Below are positions 18,817 through 26,306 of a stretch of 64,000 nt of DNA, in pieces. The stretch lies in NCBI GenBank assembly GCA_020636905.1, contig JACJWX010000008.1:1-64000 (forward strand), in the 5' to 3' direction. Made by a program: the position numbers and the translations under genes. Positions within the stretch are counted from its first letter, which is position 1; each line of letters starts with the position of its first letter. Below the pieces are notes generated by a model. That model made no database searches. It was not told the origin of the DNA and saw nothing but the letters and a program-made list of their open reading frames with translations. The stretch comes from Actinomycetota bacterium. GTDB taxonomy: Bacteria > Actinomycetota > Thermoleophilia > Miltoncostaeales > Miltoncostaeaceae.

Positions 18817-20019
18817 ATGTGGATCGGAATCTCCATTGTGATGACGCTTCTCGCCGCGGTGTTCGCCGCGCGCTGGTATTCGGCGACGCGTGAATCCGGC
18901 CGCCAGGCCGGCGTCATGCCGGTGCAGCAGGAGCCGTCACCGGCGAACCCGGGGCTCGGCCATGCGTTCGAGCGCATGCCGAAGCCGGCGATCCACGTCG
19001 ACGATTCGCTGCGGCTGACCGCCATGAACGAACAGGCGCGAGCGGCCTTCCCGTTCCTCCGGGCCGGACAGCTGCTGCTCGAGGCGTTCGGCGAACACCG
19101 CCTCTCCGACACCGTGGCGGAGTCGATGCGGAACGCCCGCCCGTCGAAGTCCCAGGTGCAGCTCTTCACCGACGACCGGCGGACCTATCGGATCGTCGTC
19201 GAGCCGGTCACGGACGGGGCCGCCGCGTCAGGGGCCCTCATCTTCATCACGGACCTGACGGAGGGGATCGCCTACCAGGAACTCAGGTCGCAGTTCGTCG
19301 CCAACGTCTCGCACGAGCTGCGCACGCCCATCAGCGGGTTGCGAGGGCTGCTCGAGGCGCTCACCGACGACGACATCGAGGAGGACATGCGGCAGCGGTT
19401 CGCGACCCGCGCCATCGCGGAGACGCAGCGGCTCGAAGCGCTGATCACCGACATCCTCTTCCTGTCGGAGCTCGAGGCGGTCCCCGCCGCGGCCACCCGG
19501 GAGACCACCGACCTGTGCGCGGCGACCACCGCTGCGGTCGAGCTGCTGGGAGACCTGGCCGAGGAGCATTCGGTCACGATCGAGACGACCCTGCCCGACC
19601 GGGCCGTGTTCGTGCCGCTCGGCGACCGCCTCGCCAGGACGATCGGCATCAATCTCGTCGAGAACGCCATCAAGTACGGCGGACCGAGCACCCACGTCCA
19701 GGTTGCGCTTGCCGTCGAGCCCGATGGCGGCGAATGCCGGCTGACGGTCACCGACACCGGCCCCGGCATCGACGAACACCACCTTCCGCACATCTTCGAG
19801 CGCTTCTACCGTGTGGACGCGTCGCGCTCCAAGCGGATGGGGGGCACCGGCCTCGGGCTGTCCATCGTCAAACACATCATCGAACGCAGCGGCGGGACGA
19901 TCGCCGCCGAGTCGCGCCTCGGCTTCGGGACGACCGTCAGCGTCACGTTGCCGACGGTCGAGGGTGGCTCGTCCGACGACGGCGACCGCGTCAATTCACC
20001 ATCCGACGCCACGCGCTAG
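18817..20019 (+). CDS. Orphan PhoR-like sensor histidine kinase
   Basis: 400 aa. One N-terminal membrane helix (MWIGISIVMTLLAAVFAARW), a PAS-type domain (about residues 50-150, IHVDDSLRLTAMNEQARAAF), then HisKA with the phospho-acceptor motif FVANVSHELRTPISGLRG, N-box NLVENAIKYGG, and G-boxes TDTGPGID and GGTGLGLSIVKHI. The architecture is that of PhoR, the phosphate-starvation kinase, but no response regulator or pst genes lie beside it, so its partner must be encoded elsewhere. The start at 18817 is set by the helix; the reading frame is open upstream. Confidence 0.85.
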   Translation: MWIGISIVMTLLAAVFAARWYSATRESGRQAGVMPVQQEPSPANPGLGHAFERMPKPAIHVDDSLRLTAMNEQARAAFPFLRAGQLLLEAFGEHRLSDTVAESMRNARPSKSQVQLFTDDRRTYRIVVEPVTDGAAASGALIFITDLTEGIAYQELRSQFVANVSHELRTPISGLRGLLEALTDDDIEEDMRQRFATRAIAETQRLEALITDILFLSELEAVPAAATRETTDLCAATTAAVELLGDLAEEHSVTIETTLPDRAVFVPLGDRLARTIGINLVENAIKYGGPSTHVQVALAVEPDGGECRLTVTDTGPGIDEHHLPHIFERFYRVDASRSKRMGGTGLGLSIVKHIIERSGGTIAAESRLGFGTTVSVTLPTVEGGSSDDGDRVNSPSDATR

Positions 20020-20022
20020 AGT
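19995..20022 (+). promoter_or_regulatory. Candidate promoter of the sugar operon
   Basis: TTCACC (19995-20000), 16-base spacer, TAGAGT (20017-20022), overlapping the end of the kinase gene and 78 bases before the aminotransferase start. Confidence 0.35.
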
Positions 20023-20099
20023 GCCGTGGCTCATCCACCACCGAGCTTGATGCCGCAGGCCGCCGTGCAGCACGGCGCCGCCGCCGCGAGGAGGACACC

Positions 20100-21212
20100 C
20101 TGAGCGTTCCGCTGATGGACATCGGTGCCCAGTACGGGCCCCTTCGAACCGAAATCGACGAGGCGATCGCCCATGTGCTCGACACCGGGCGATTCATCCT
20201 CGGTCCCGAGGTCGCCGCGCTGGAATCCGAGGTCTCCGACCGCATGGGCGGTCGTCCCTGCGTCGGCGTCGCGAACGGCACCGACGCCCTGGTCATCGCC
20301 CTCAACGCGCTCGACATCGGACCCGGCGACGAGGTCATCACCACCCCGTACACCTTCTTCGCCACCGCCGAAGCCATCGCGCGGCTCGGGGCGACCCCGG
20401 TCTTCTGCGACATCCGCGAGGACGACTTCTGCCTCGATCCGGCCGCCATCGACGCCCGGATCACCCCGCGCACGAAGGCCATCCTCCCGGTGCACATCTT
20501 CGGGCATCCGGCCGACATGGACGCCATCTGCGAGGTGGCCAGGGCCCACGATCTGCCGGTCATCGAGGACTCGGCGCAGGCGTTCGGGGCGACGATCACG
20601 GGCCGGGAGATCGGCACCTTCGGCGACATGGCGACGGTGAGCTTCTTCCCGACCAAGAACCTCCCCGGCATCGGCGACGGCGGCATGGTGATCTGCCGCG
20701 ACGAGGAACTCGCCGATCGTGTGCGCCGCCTCCGGTTCCACGGCTCCCGCGACAAGGTCACGTTCACCGAGGTCGGCTACAACTCCCGCCTCGACGAACT
20801 CCAGGCGGCGGTCATCCGGATCTTCGCGCGGCACCTGGACCGCTGGAACGACGGGCGCCGGGCCGCCGCGGACGCCTATCGCGAGGCGGGACTCGGCGAT
20901 CTCATGGACCTTCCCGCCGAACGCGACGGGTGTCACCACATCTACCATCTCTACATGGCCCGCCACGCCGACCGCGAGGCGATCCGCTCCGCCCTCGCCG
21001 CCGAGTCGATCGCGTCGGCCGTCTACTACGGCATCCCCATGCACCTGCAGCCGGTGTTCGCCCACCTCGGGTATCGCGCCGGGGACATGCCGGTGGCCGA
21101 GGCCTGCGCCGAGTCGGCGCTCGCGCTGCCGATGCACCCGCACCTCACGCGCCAGGATGTCGAGCGCGTGGTGGAGGCGGTGTCCAGGATCCCGGCCGGG
21201 ACGGCCTCCTGA
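20100..21212 (+). CDS. DegT/DnrJ/EryC1/StrS sugar aminotransferase (CTG start)
   Basis: PLP-dependent transfer of an amino group to a nucleotide keto-sugar. 370 aa. PLP-site and fold motifs: GVANGTDALVIALNAL, VIEDSAQAFGA and the Schiff-base lysine in FFPTKNLPGIGDGG; C-terminal half FHGSRDKVTFTEVGYNSRLD. The start is unusual: the family N-terminus (xSVPLMDIGAQYGPLR) reads back to a CTG codon, and AGGAGG (20089-20094) sits 5 bases before it but 20 bases before the first ATG (20115). An in-frame ATG start would cut off the conserved first strand. Works with the dehydratase at 22344, which would provide the keto-sugar. Confidence 0.9.
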   Translation: MSVPLMDIGAQYGPLRTEIDEAIAHVLDTGRFILGPEVAALESEVSDRMGGRPCVGVANGTDALVIALNALDIGPGDEVITTPYTFFATAEAIARLGATPVFCDIREDDFCLDPAAIDARITPRTKAILPVHIFGHPADMDAICEVARAHDLPVIEDSAQAFGATITGREIGTFGDMATVSFFPTKNLPGIGDGGMVICRDEELADRVRRLRFHGSRDKVTFTEVGYNSRLDELQAAVIRIFARHLDRWNDGRRAAADAYREAGLGDLMDLPAERDGCHHIYHLYMARHADREAIRSALAAESIASAVYYGIPMHLQPVFAHLGYRAGDMPVAEACAESALALPMHPHLTRQDVERVVEAVSRIPAGTAS

Positions 21213-21270
21213 GTTCGGCGTCCATGCCGGGGGTCGGCACGACAGGCGTCCCCCTCATGGGGGGCCGCAC

Positions 21271-22347
21271 GTGACCGGCGGGCTCCGGAGCGCGGGCCGG
21301 CGTCCGGCCGCCTCGACGTCGACCGAGGGCGGGCGGGGTCATGTCTGGTTCGATCTCACCAATTCCCCGCACGTCGTCATCTTCGCGCCCTTCATCCGCC
21401 GACTCCGCGACCGCGGCCACGAGGTCACGGTGACCGCCCGCGACTTCGCGCAGACGCTGGGTCTGCTCGAACGGTTCGGGATCGAGCACTCGGTGTTCGG
21501 CGCCCACGGCGGCGCCAGCAGTCGCGGAAAGGCGACGGCCATGCTCTCCCGCACCCGGGAGCTGACCGCGTTTGCGCGGTCCATGGACTTCGATCTCGCG
21601 ATCGCCCACGGCAGCACGGACCAGCCGATCGCCGCGCGAGTCGCGGGAATCCCCCAGGTCACGATGTTCGACTACGAGTTCGCCGCGGCGATGCACCATT
21701 GGAACGGGCGGCTGGCGACCCGGGTACTGGTCCCGGACGCGATTCCGGAGTCGGCGCTGCTGCGGTACGGGATCCGGTCGCCGAAACTCGTGCGGTACCC
21801 GGGGCTCAAAGAGGAGTACTGCCTGGCGGACCACCCCATCGATGCCGGGGTCCGCTCGGAACTCGGGCTCAGCGCCGATGCCGTGGTGGCCGTCCTTCGC
21901 CCGCCCCCGGAGGTGACGCTCTACCACCGCGGCGTCAGCACCGACCTCTTCGCCCGCACACTGGACCGGCTCCTCGACGCGCCCGGCGTCCAGACCGTCG
22001 TGCTCCCGCGCACCCCCGAACAGCGCACCGCGCTCGAGGGACGCCCAGCGATCGTCCCGGAACGCCCGGTCGACGGTCCCAGCCTGGTGGCCGCCGCTGA
22101 CGTGGTGATCAGCGCAGGGGGTACGATGAACCGTGAGGCGGTCGCGCTCGGCGTTCCCGCCTACACCACCTTCGGCGGCCGTATGGGTGCGGTCGACCGG
22201 GCGCTGATCGCCCGGGGAGACCTCATCCAGCTGGAGAATCCCGAGGATGTTCGACTCGTGCCGCGAACACGCCAGCAGAAACCAGTCCTTCGTGACCCGG
22301 AATTCCTCGTCGACCTGATGCTCGAACCAATGGAGAACCGCGTATGA
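21271..22347 (+). CDS. DUF354 family protein (GT-B glycosyltransferase-like)
   Basis: 358 aa from a GTG start. The motif VWFDLTNSPHVVIFAPFIRR is the DUF354 signature. It is followed by GT-B-like halves, the second with VISAGGTMNREAVALGVPAY, similar to UDP-sugar epimerase/glycosyltransferase folds. Members are found in archaeal and bacterial surface-polysaccharide loci, and their reaction is not settled. The stop overlaps the dehydratase start as ATGA. It lies between aminotransferase and dehydratase, so it probably uses or modifies the same nucleotide sugar. Confidence 0.8.
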   Translation: MTGGLRSAGRRPAASTSTEGGRGHVWFDLTNSPHVVIFAPFIRRLRDRGHEVTVTARDFAQTLGLLERFGIEHSVFGAHGGASSRGKATAMLSRTRELTAFARSMDFDLAIAHGSTDQPIAARVAGIPQVTMFDYEFAAAMHHWNGRLATRVLVPDAIPESALLRYGIRSPKLVRYPGLKEEYCLADHPIDAGVRSELGLSADAVVAVLRPPPEVTLYHRGVSTDLFARTLDRLLDAPGVQTVVLPRTPEQRTALEGRPAIVPERPVDGPSLVAAADVVISAGGTMNREAVALGVPAYTTFGGRMGAVDRALIARGDLIQLENPEDVRLVPRTRQQKPVLRDPEFLVDLMLEPMENRV

Positions 22348-24272
22348 GTTCGCCACGCGTCGCCCGCACCGGATGGGCGCTCCGCTCGCTCGCGCATCGC
22401 GTCGGTCAGGCGCTGGTCGACGTCGCGCTCGTCTCGCTCGCGCTGTGGCTCGCGTTCCAGCTCAGGTTCGACTGGGAGGTACCGCGGCGCTTCGACCGGG
22501 TCTTCGAGGAGACCGTCCTCATCATCGTCGCCATCAAGATGCTCGTCTTCGTCGGCTTCCGCTTCTACACCAAGTGGTGGCGGTTCACGAGCCTGCGCGA
22601 CCTGCAGGCCATCGTCATGGCCAGCATCCTGGCCAGCCTGCTGGTGACCGCGCTGTTCAGCTTCTGGCGGCCCGAACACGTGGCCGCCATCCCCCGTGGC
22701 GTCCTGGTGGCCGACATGCTGCTGACCCTCGTGCTGGTCGGCGGTGCGCGTTTCCTGGTGCGGAGCATCATCGAACGCCCCGCGCGCAACCAGCTCGTGG
22801 CCAGCGGAAAACGCGTGCTGGTCTGCGGCGCCGGGAACGCCGGGCACACGCTCATCCGCGAGATGCAGCGGAATCGGACCCTCGGCTACGTCCCGATCGG
22901 GCTGGTCGACGACGACACCCGCAAGCACGGGATGCGCGTGATGGGCGTCAAGACCCGCGGCGGTCGCGAGGACCTGCCCCGCCTGCTTCGCGAACACGAC
23001 GTCGACGAGGTCATCATCGCGATGCCGTCGGCACCGGGTTCGGTGCGCAGGGAGATCGCCCAGTCCTGCCGGGCCGCGGGCGTCACGTGCAAGACCCTCC
23101 CCGGACTGCCCGAGCTGATCACGGGCGATGTCACGGTCCGACGCCTCCGCGAGGTTCGCGTCGAGGACGTCCTGGGCCGGGCGCCGATCGAGATCGATCT
23201 GGCCAAGGTGGCGCGCTACCTCAACGGGCGGACGGTCATGGTGACCGGGGCCGGCGGGTCGATCGGGAGCGAACTCTGCCGACAGGTCGCCGCGCTGGGC
23301 GCACGCCGCCTGGTGATGATCGACCACGCCGAGAACAACCTCTTCGAGATCGACCTCGAACTCCGCGAGCGGGGCTGGTCCGGACTCACCCCGATCATCG
23401 GCGACTGCAAGGACGAGGCCAGCATGCGCAAGGCCTTCGCCGATTGTCACCCGGACATCGTGTTCCACGCGGCCGCCTACAAGCACGTGCCGATGATGGA
23501 GCTCAATCCGCTTCAGGCGGTGGCGAACAACGCGCTCGCCACCGAGCTGATGGCCGACCTCGCCGAGGAACACGGCGTCGAGCGGTTCTGCCTCATCTCG
23601 ACCGACAAGGCGGTCGAACCCAAGACCGTGATGGGCGCCACGAAGGCGCTCGCCGAGCGAGTCATCGAGGAACGCACCGCGTCATCGTCGAGGACGCGCT
23701 TCGCGGCGGTTCGGTTCGGGAACGTGCTGGGCAGTTCCGGTTCGGTGCTCCCGATCTTCCGGCGCCAGATCGCCGCCGGCGGGCCGGTCACGGTGACCCA
23801 CGCCGAGATGACGCGGTTCTTCATGACGATTCCCGAAGCGGTCCAGCTCGTCATCGAGGCCACCGGGATCGCCGAGGGCGGCGACATCTTCGTGCTCGAC
23901 ATGGGCGAGCCGGTCCGGATCCTGGATCTCGCCCACCGGATGATCGAACTGTCGGGCCACGAACCGAACAAGGACATCAAGGTGGAGGTCGTCGGGATCC
24001 GCCCCGGCGAGAAGCTCCACGAGGAACTGTTCAACGTCGACGAGCAGGTCCAGCCCACCAGGTACGGCAAGGTCATGCGGGCCACCCGCGCACCGCTGCC
24101 ACCGGCCCTCCTCCACGACGGCCTGCGCGATCTGCGCCGGCGCGTGTCGGACCGGCGCGAGGTCGGGCTCGACGCCGCACTCGCCACAACGCTCGGAATC
24201 AGCAGGGAACACCTCCACGAACACGAAGTCCACGACACGGAAACGGTCACCAAAGGGAGTAGCTCCACATGA
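22344..24272 (+). CDS. Membrane nucleotide-sugar 4,6-dehydratase (FlaA1/PglF/CapD-like)
   Basis: 642 aa. Four N-terminal membrane helices (residues about 20-135), a first Rossmann domain (RVLVCGAGNAGHTLIREMQR), then the catalytic SDR domain with TVMVTGAGGSIGSELCRQ and the active-site segment STDKAVEPKTVMGATKALAE, in which Met replaces the usual Tyr, as in FlaA1 and PglF. These enzymes convert UDP-GlcNAc to a 4-keto-6-deoxy sugar, which the DegT enzyme upstream can aminate. Overlaps both neighbours by 4 bases. Confidence 0.92.
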   Translation: MSSPRVARTGWALRSLAHRVGQALVDVALVSLALWLAFQLRFDWEVPRRFDRVFEETVLIIVAIKMLVFVGFRFYTKWWRFTSLRDLQAIVMASILASLLVTALFSFWRPEHVAAIPRGVLVADMLLTLVLVGGARFLVRSIIERPARNQLVASGKRVLVCGAGNAGHTLIREMQRNRTLGYVPIGLVDDDTRKHGMRVMGVKTRGGREDLPRLLREHDVDEVIIAMPSAPGSVRREIAQSCRAAGVTCKTLPGLPELITGDVTVRRLREVRVEDVLGRAPIEIDLAKVARYLNGRTVMVTGAGGSIGSELCRQVAALGARRLVMIDHAENNLFEIDLELRERGWSGLTPIIGDCKDEASMRKAFADCHPDIVFHAAAYKHVPMMELNPLQAVANNALATELMADLAEEHGVERFCLISTDKAVEPKTVMGATKALAERVIEERTASSSRTRFAAVRFGNVLGSSGSVLPIFRRQIAAGGPVTVTHAEMTRFFMTIPEAVQLVIEATGIAEGGDIFVLDMGEPVRILDLAHRMIELSGHEPNKDIKVEVVGIRPGEKLHEELFNVDEQVQPTRYGKVMRATRAPLPPALLHDGLRDLRRRVSDRREVGLDAALATTLGISREHLHEHEVHDTETVTKGSSST

Positions 24273-24490
24273 CCACGCTTGTTGCCGCGCCGACACTCCG
24301 GGGGCTCCCGGACGGTGCAGTTCCGGTTGACCATGAGGGATTGTTGATCGGCGTGCAGCGTCCGTGCCCCGACCATCCGGCGCCACGGTGTGGCTGCGTC
24401 GCAACCGCGCCGTCCGGCGGGATGGTCTTCTGGTGCGAGCCCGGGCAGCACCACTTCACCGCTCGCCCCGACACCGTCCCCACCGCCTAG
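24269..24490 (+). CDS. Small Cys/His-containing hypothetical protein (73 aa)
   Basis: Not recognised. ATG overlaps the dehydratase stop (ATGA), which supports it as the last gene of the operon. The sequence holds C and H residues (RPCPDHPAPRCGCVATAPSG, then VFWCEPGQHHF) that could form a small metal site. No membrane segment. Confidence 0.5.
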   Translation: MTTLVAAPTLRGLPDGAVPVDHEGLLIGVQRPCPDHPAPRCGCVATAPSGGMVFWCEPGQHHFTARPDTVPTA

Positions 24491-24493
24491 TCT
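24488..24493 (+). promoter_or_regulatory. -10 element for a leaderless mRNA
   Basis: TAGTCT beginning at the stop codon of the 73-aa gene, 10 bases before the ATG of the PAS protein. Confidence 0.35.
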
Positions 24494-24503
24494 CGAGCGC
24501 GGC

Positions 24504-25967
24504 ATGGCCGCGACGGACGATCATTCGCTCCGAACGGCGGTTGCGGCCCTCGGCGGTGCCGGCGAGGCGGTCGTGGTGGCCGACGCCGAGCGCCTGCACA
24601 TCGTCGCCGCCAACGACACGGCCCTCGCGCTGCTGGGATCGGATCCGCTCGGGCATCACATCGCCTGGCTGCTGCCCGACCTCGTCGCCGAGGATCTGCA
24701 GCATCGGATCACCGCGCTCCTGAGCATCGGCGAGCGGTCGATCGTGTTCACGGCTCGACCGCGCTGGGAGGCGGAGGGCGGGGCGGACGTTCCGGTCCGG
24801 GTCGACGTCGTCGAGCGGGACGGTTCGCCCTTCGTCGTGGCGTTCATCCGCGACTCCCCGGAGGACCGGGCCTCCCGGCCTCCCCGGGAACCGGCGTCGC
24901 CGCTCGCCTCGGCGTCCGAACGGCAGCAGACCCTCGACCGTCTCGACGCCGAAGTGCGGCGGGCCTTCCGTCACCGGCGCGGGCTGGCCGTCGTCCACGT
25001 ACGCGTCGACGTTCGGTCGGGGTCGCCCGATGAGTCCGAGCAGACGCTGATGACCGCCGCCCGGCGACTGCGCGACGCCACCCGCGTGGACGAGACATTC
25101 GGCCGATGCGACCCGGACGCGCTGCTGTGGATCCTCCACGAGACCGACCTCGACGGGGCCGTCGCCGCCGCGCGTCGTGCCCGCCGGGCGATCGCCGGTG
25201 AACGGGGCGACGTCGAGGTGGTCGACGTCGGGGTCGCGTCGCTCCGCCACGGGGAGACCGCTCCCATTCTGCTGCGACGCGCCGAGCAGCATCGTCTCGC
25301 CGACGAGCCGGGTGGAATCGTTCCTGTCGAAAGCGGCCCGTCGGTGGAGATGGGGCGCCTCCTGCGGGCGACCTCCAGCGGCGACATCCGAGCCGTGCAG
25401 GCCGTGCTCGCCGACGTGGTGCGAATCCGCGGACCGCTCCCGGCGTACGACACGGTGATCTTCCCCACGTTGCGCCTGCTGGGCGAGGTGCTGCTCGCCT
25501 CAGGCGGACGCCGGTCCGCCGATCATCGCGCGATCTGGCTCATCGACTCGGCCGTGGCCAGGTGGCCCCGCACCCCGGCGGCGAAGGCCGCCCCCGTGGT
25601 CGCGGTGATGCCGTTCGGGCTCGATGCGCGACGGATTACCACGCAGGCCGTGCGCGATGCGTCGGCGTCGGCGGGATGGTCGCCGCTGACACTGGAACTC
25701 GCTCCCGGAGCGGACGCTCCGGCGACGATCGGCGCGCTCGGCGCGACCGCGGTGATCGCCGTCGTCGGCGATGACTCGGACCTGCTCGCCGTGGCGCACC
25801 TCGTCGAGGACATCCGGGAGTACGGGCGGGGCGAACTCGTCGCGGTTGCTGCCGCGCCGGGCTCGGTGTTGCAGAGATGGTCCCCGCCGCCGCCGGCCCG
25901 CTCCCTGGAGTCCGCGCGAGCCGTCGCCGCGGCGCTGGGCGGTCCGGTCACGCGGGCCCCCGCGTAG
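24504..25967 (+). CDS. PAS / degenerate GGDEF / B12-fold-like signalling protein
   Basis: 487 aa, soluble. Residues about 10-110 look like a PAS domain (EAVVVADAERLHIVAANDTA). About 140-270 resemble a GGDEF domain, but the catalytic loop is RCDPDALLWIL instead of GGDEF, so cyclase activity is unlikely. The last 200 residues resemble the helical plus Rossmann unit of B12-binding photoreceptors and MerR-type sensors (SSGDIRAVQAVLADVVRIRG, YDTVIFPTLRLLGEVLLASG, VVAVMPFGLDARRITTQAV), but the DxHxxG cobalamin motif is replaced by GLDARR. Probably a sensor or scaffold with another ligand. The last domain is a fold-level call only. Confidence 0.6.
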   Translation: MAATDDHSLRTAVAALGGAGEAVVVADAERLHIVAANDTALALLGSDPLGHHIAWLLPDLVAEDLQHRITALLSIGERSIVFTARPRWEAEGGADVPVRVDVVERDGSPFVVAFIRDSPEDRASRPPREPASPLASASERQQTLDRLDAEVRRAFRHRRGLAVVHVRVDVRSGSPDESEQTLMTAARRLRDATRVDETFGRCDPDALLWILHETDLDGAVAAARRARRAIAGERGDVEVVDVGVASLRHGETAPILLRRAEQHRLADEPGGIVPVESGPSVEMGRLLRATSSGDIRAVQAVLADVVRIRGPLPAYDTVIFPTLRLLGEVLLASGGRRSADHRAIWLIDSAVARWPRTPAAKAAPVVAVMPFGLDARRITTQAVRDASASAGWSPLTLELAPGADAPATIGALGATAVIAVVGDDSDLLAVAHLVEDIREYGRGELVAVAAAPGSVLQRWSPPPPARSLESARAVAAALGGPVTRAPA

Positions 25968-25988
25968 CGGCGGGTCAGGCCCCGGCGG

Positions 25989-26306
25989 TCACGTCCACGC
26001 CCGGGACCACCGTTCGAGTTCGGCGATCACCCGGGCCAGCGCCCGCCCCTTGTCGGTGAGGGAGTAGCTCACCGCGCCCGCGGGACCGGGAGCGCGTTCC
26101 ACGATCCCCGCGTCTTCGAGTTCCCGCAGCCGCTGCGTCAGGAGCCTGGCGGACACGCCGTGCACCCGCTGCTGGATGTGGGTGAAGCGGGCGGGGCCGT
26201 CGAGGGTGACCCGGATGACCGCCGCGCTCCAGCGGCGGCCAACGAGCTCCGCGGCATCCTGGTAGCGCGGACAGACCGGGTCGCCCTCGCCGGGGCGGAC
26301 GTTCAT
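25989..26306 (-). CDS. HxlR-family transcriptional regulator
   Basis: 105 aa winged-helix protein: DAAELVGRRWSAAVIRVTLD, FTHIQQRVHGVSARLLTQRL, RELEDAGIVERAPGP. Keeps the N-terminal Cys (VCPRYQ) found in redox- or aldehyde-sensing HxlR members. Its ATG overlaps the lon stop (ATGA), so it is the second gene of a lon operon, an uncommon partner. Confidence 0.88.
   Translation of the reverse strand: MNVRPGEGDPVCPRYQDAAELVGRRWSAAVIRVTLDGPARFTHIQQRVHGVSARLLTQRLRELEDAGIVERAPGPAGAVSYSLTDKGRALARVIAELERWSRAWT

Noticed and set aside
18817..20019. Kinase as a member of the sugar operon downstream
   Set aside because: A separate promoter-like element overlaps its end and the sugar genes have their own ribosome site; cotranscription is possible but not supported.
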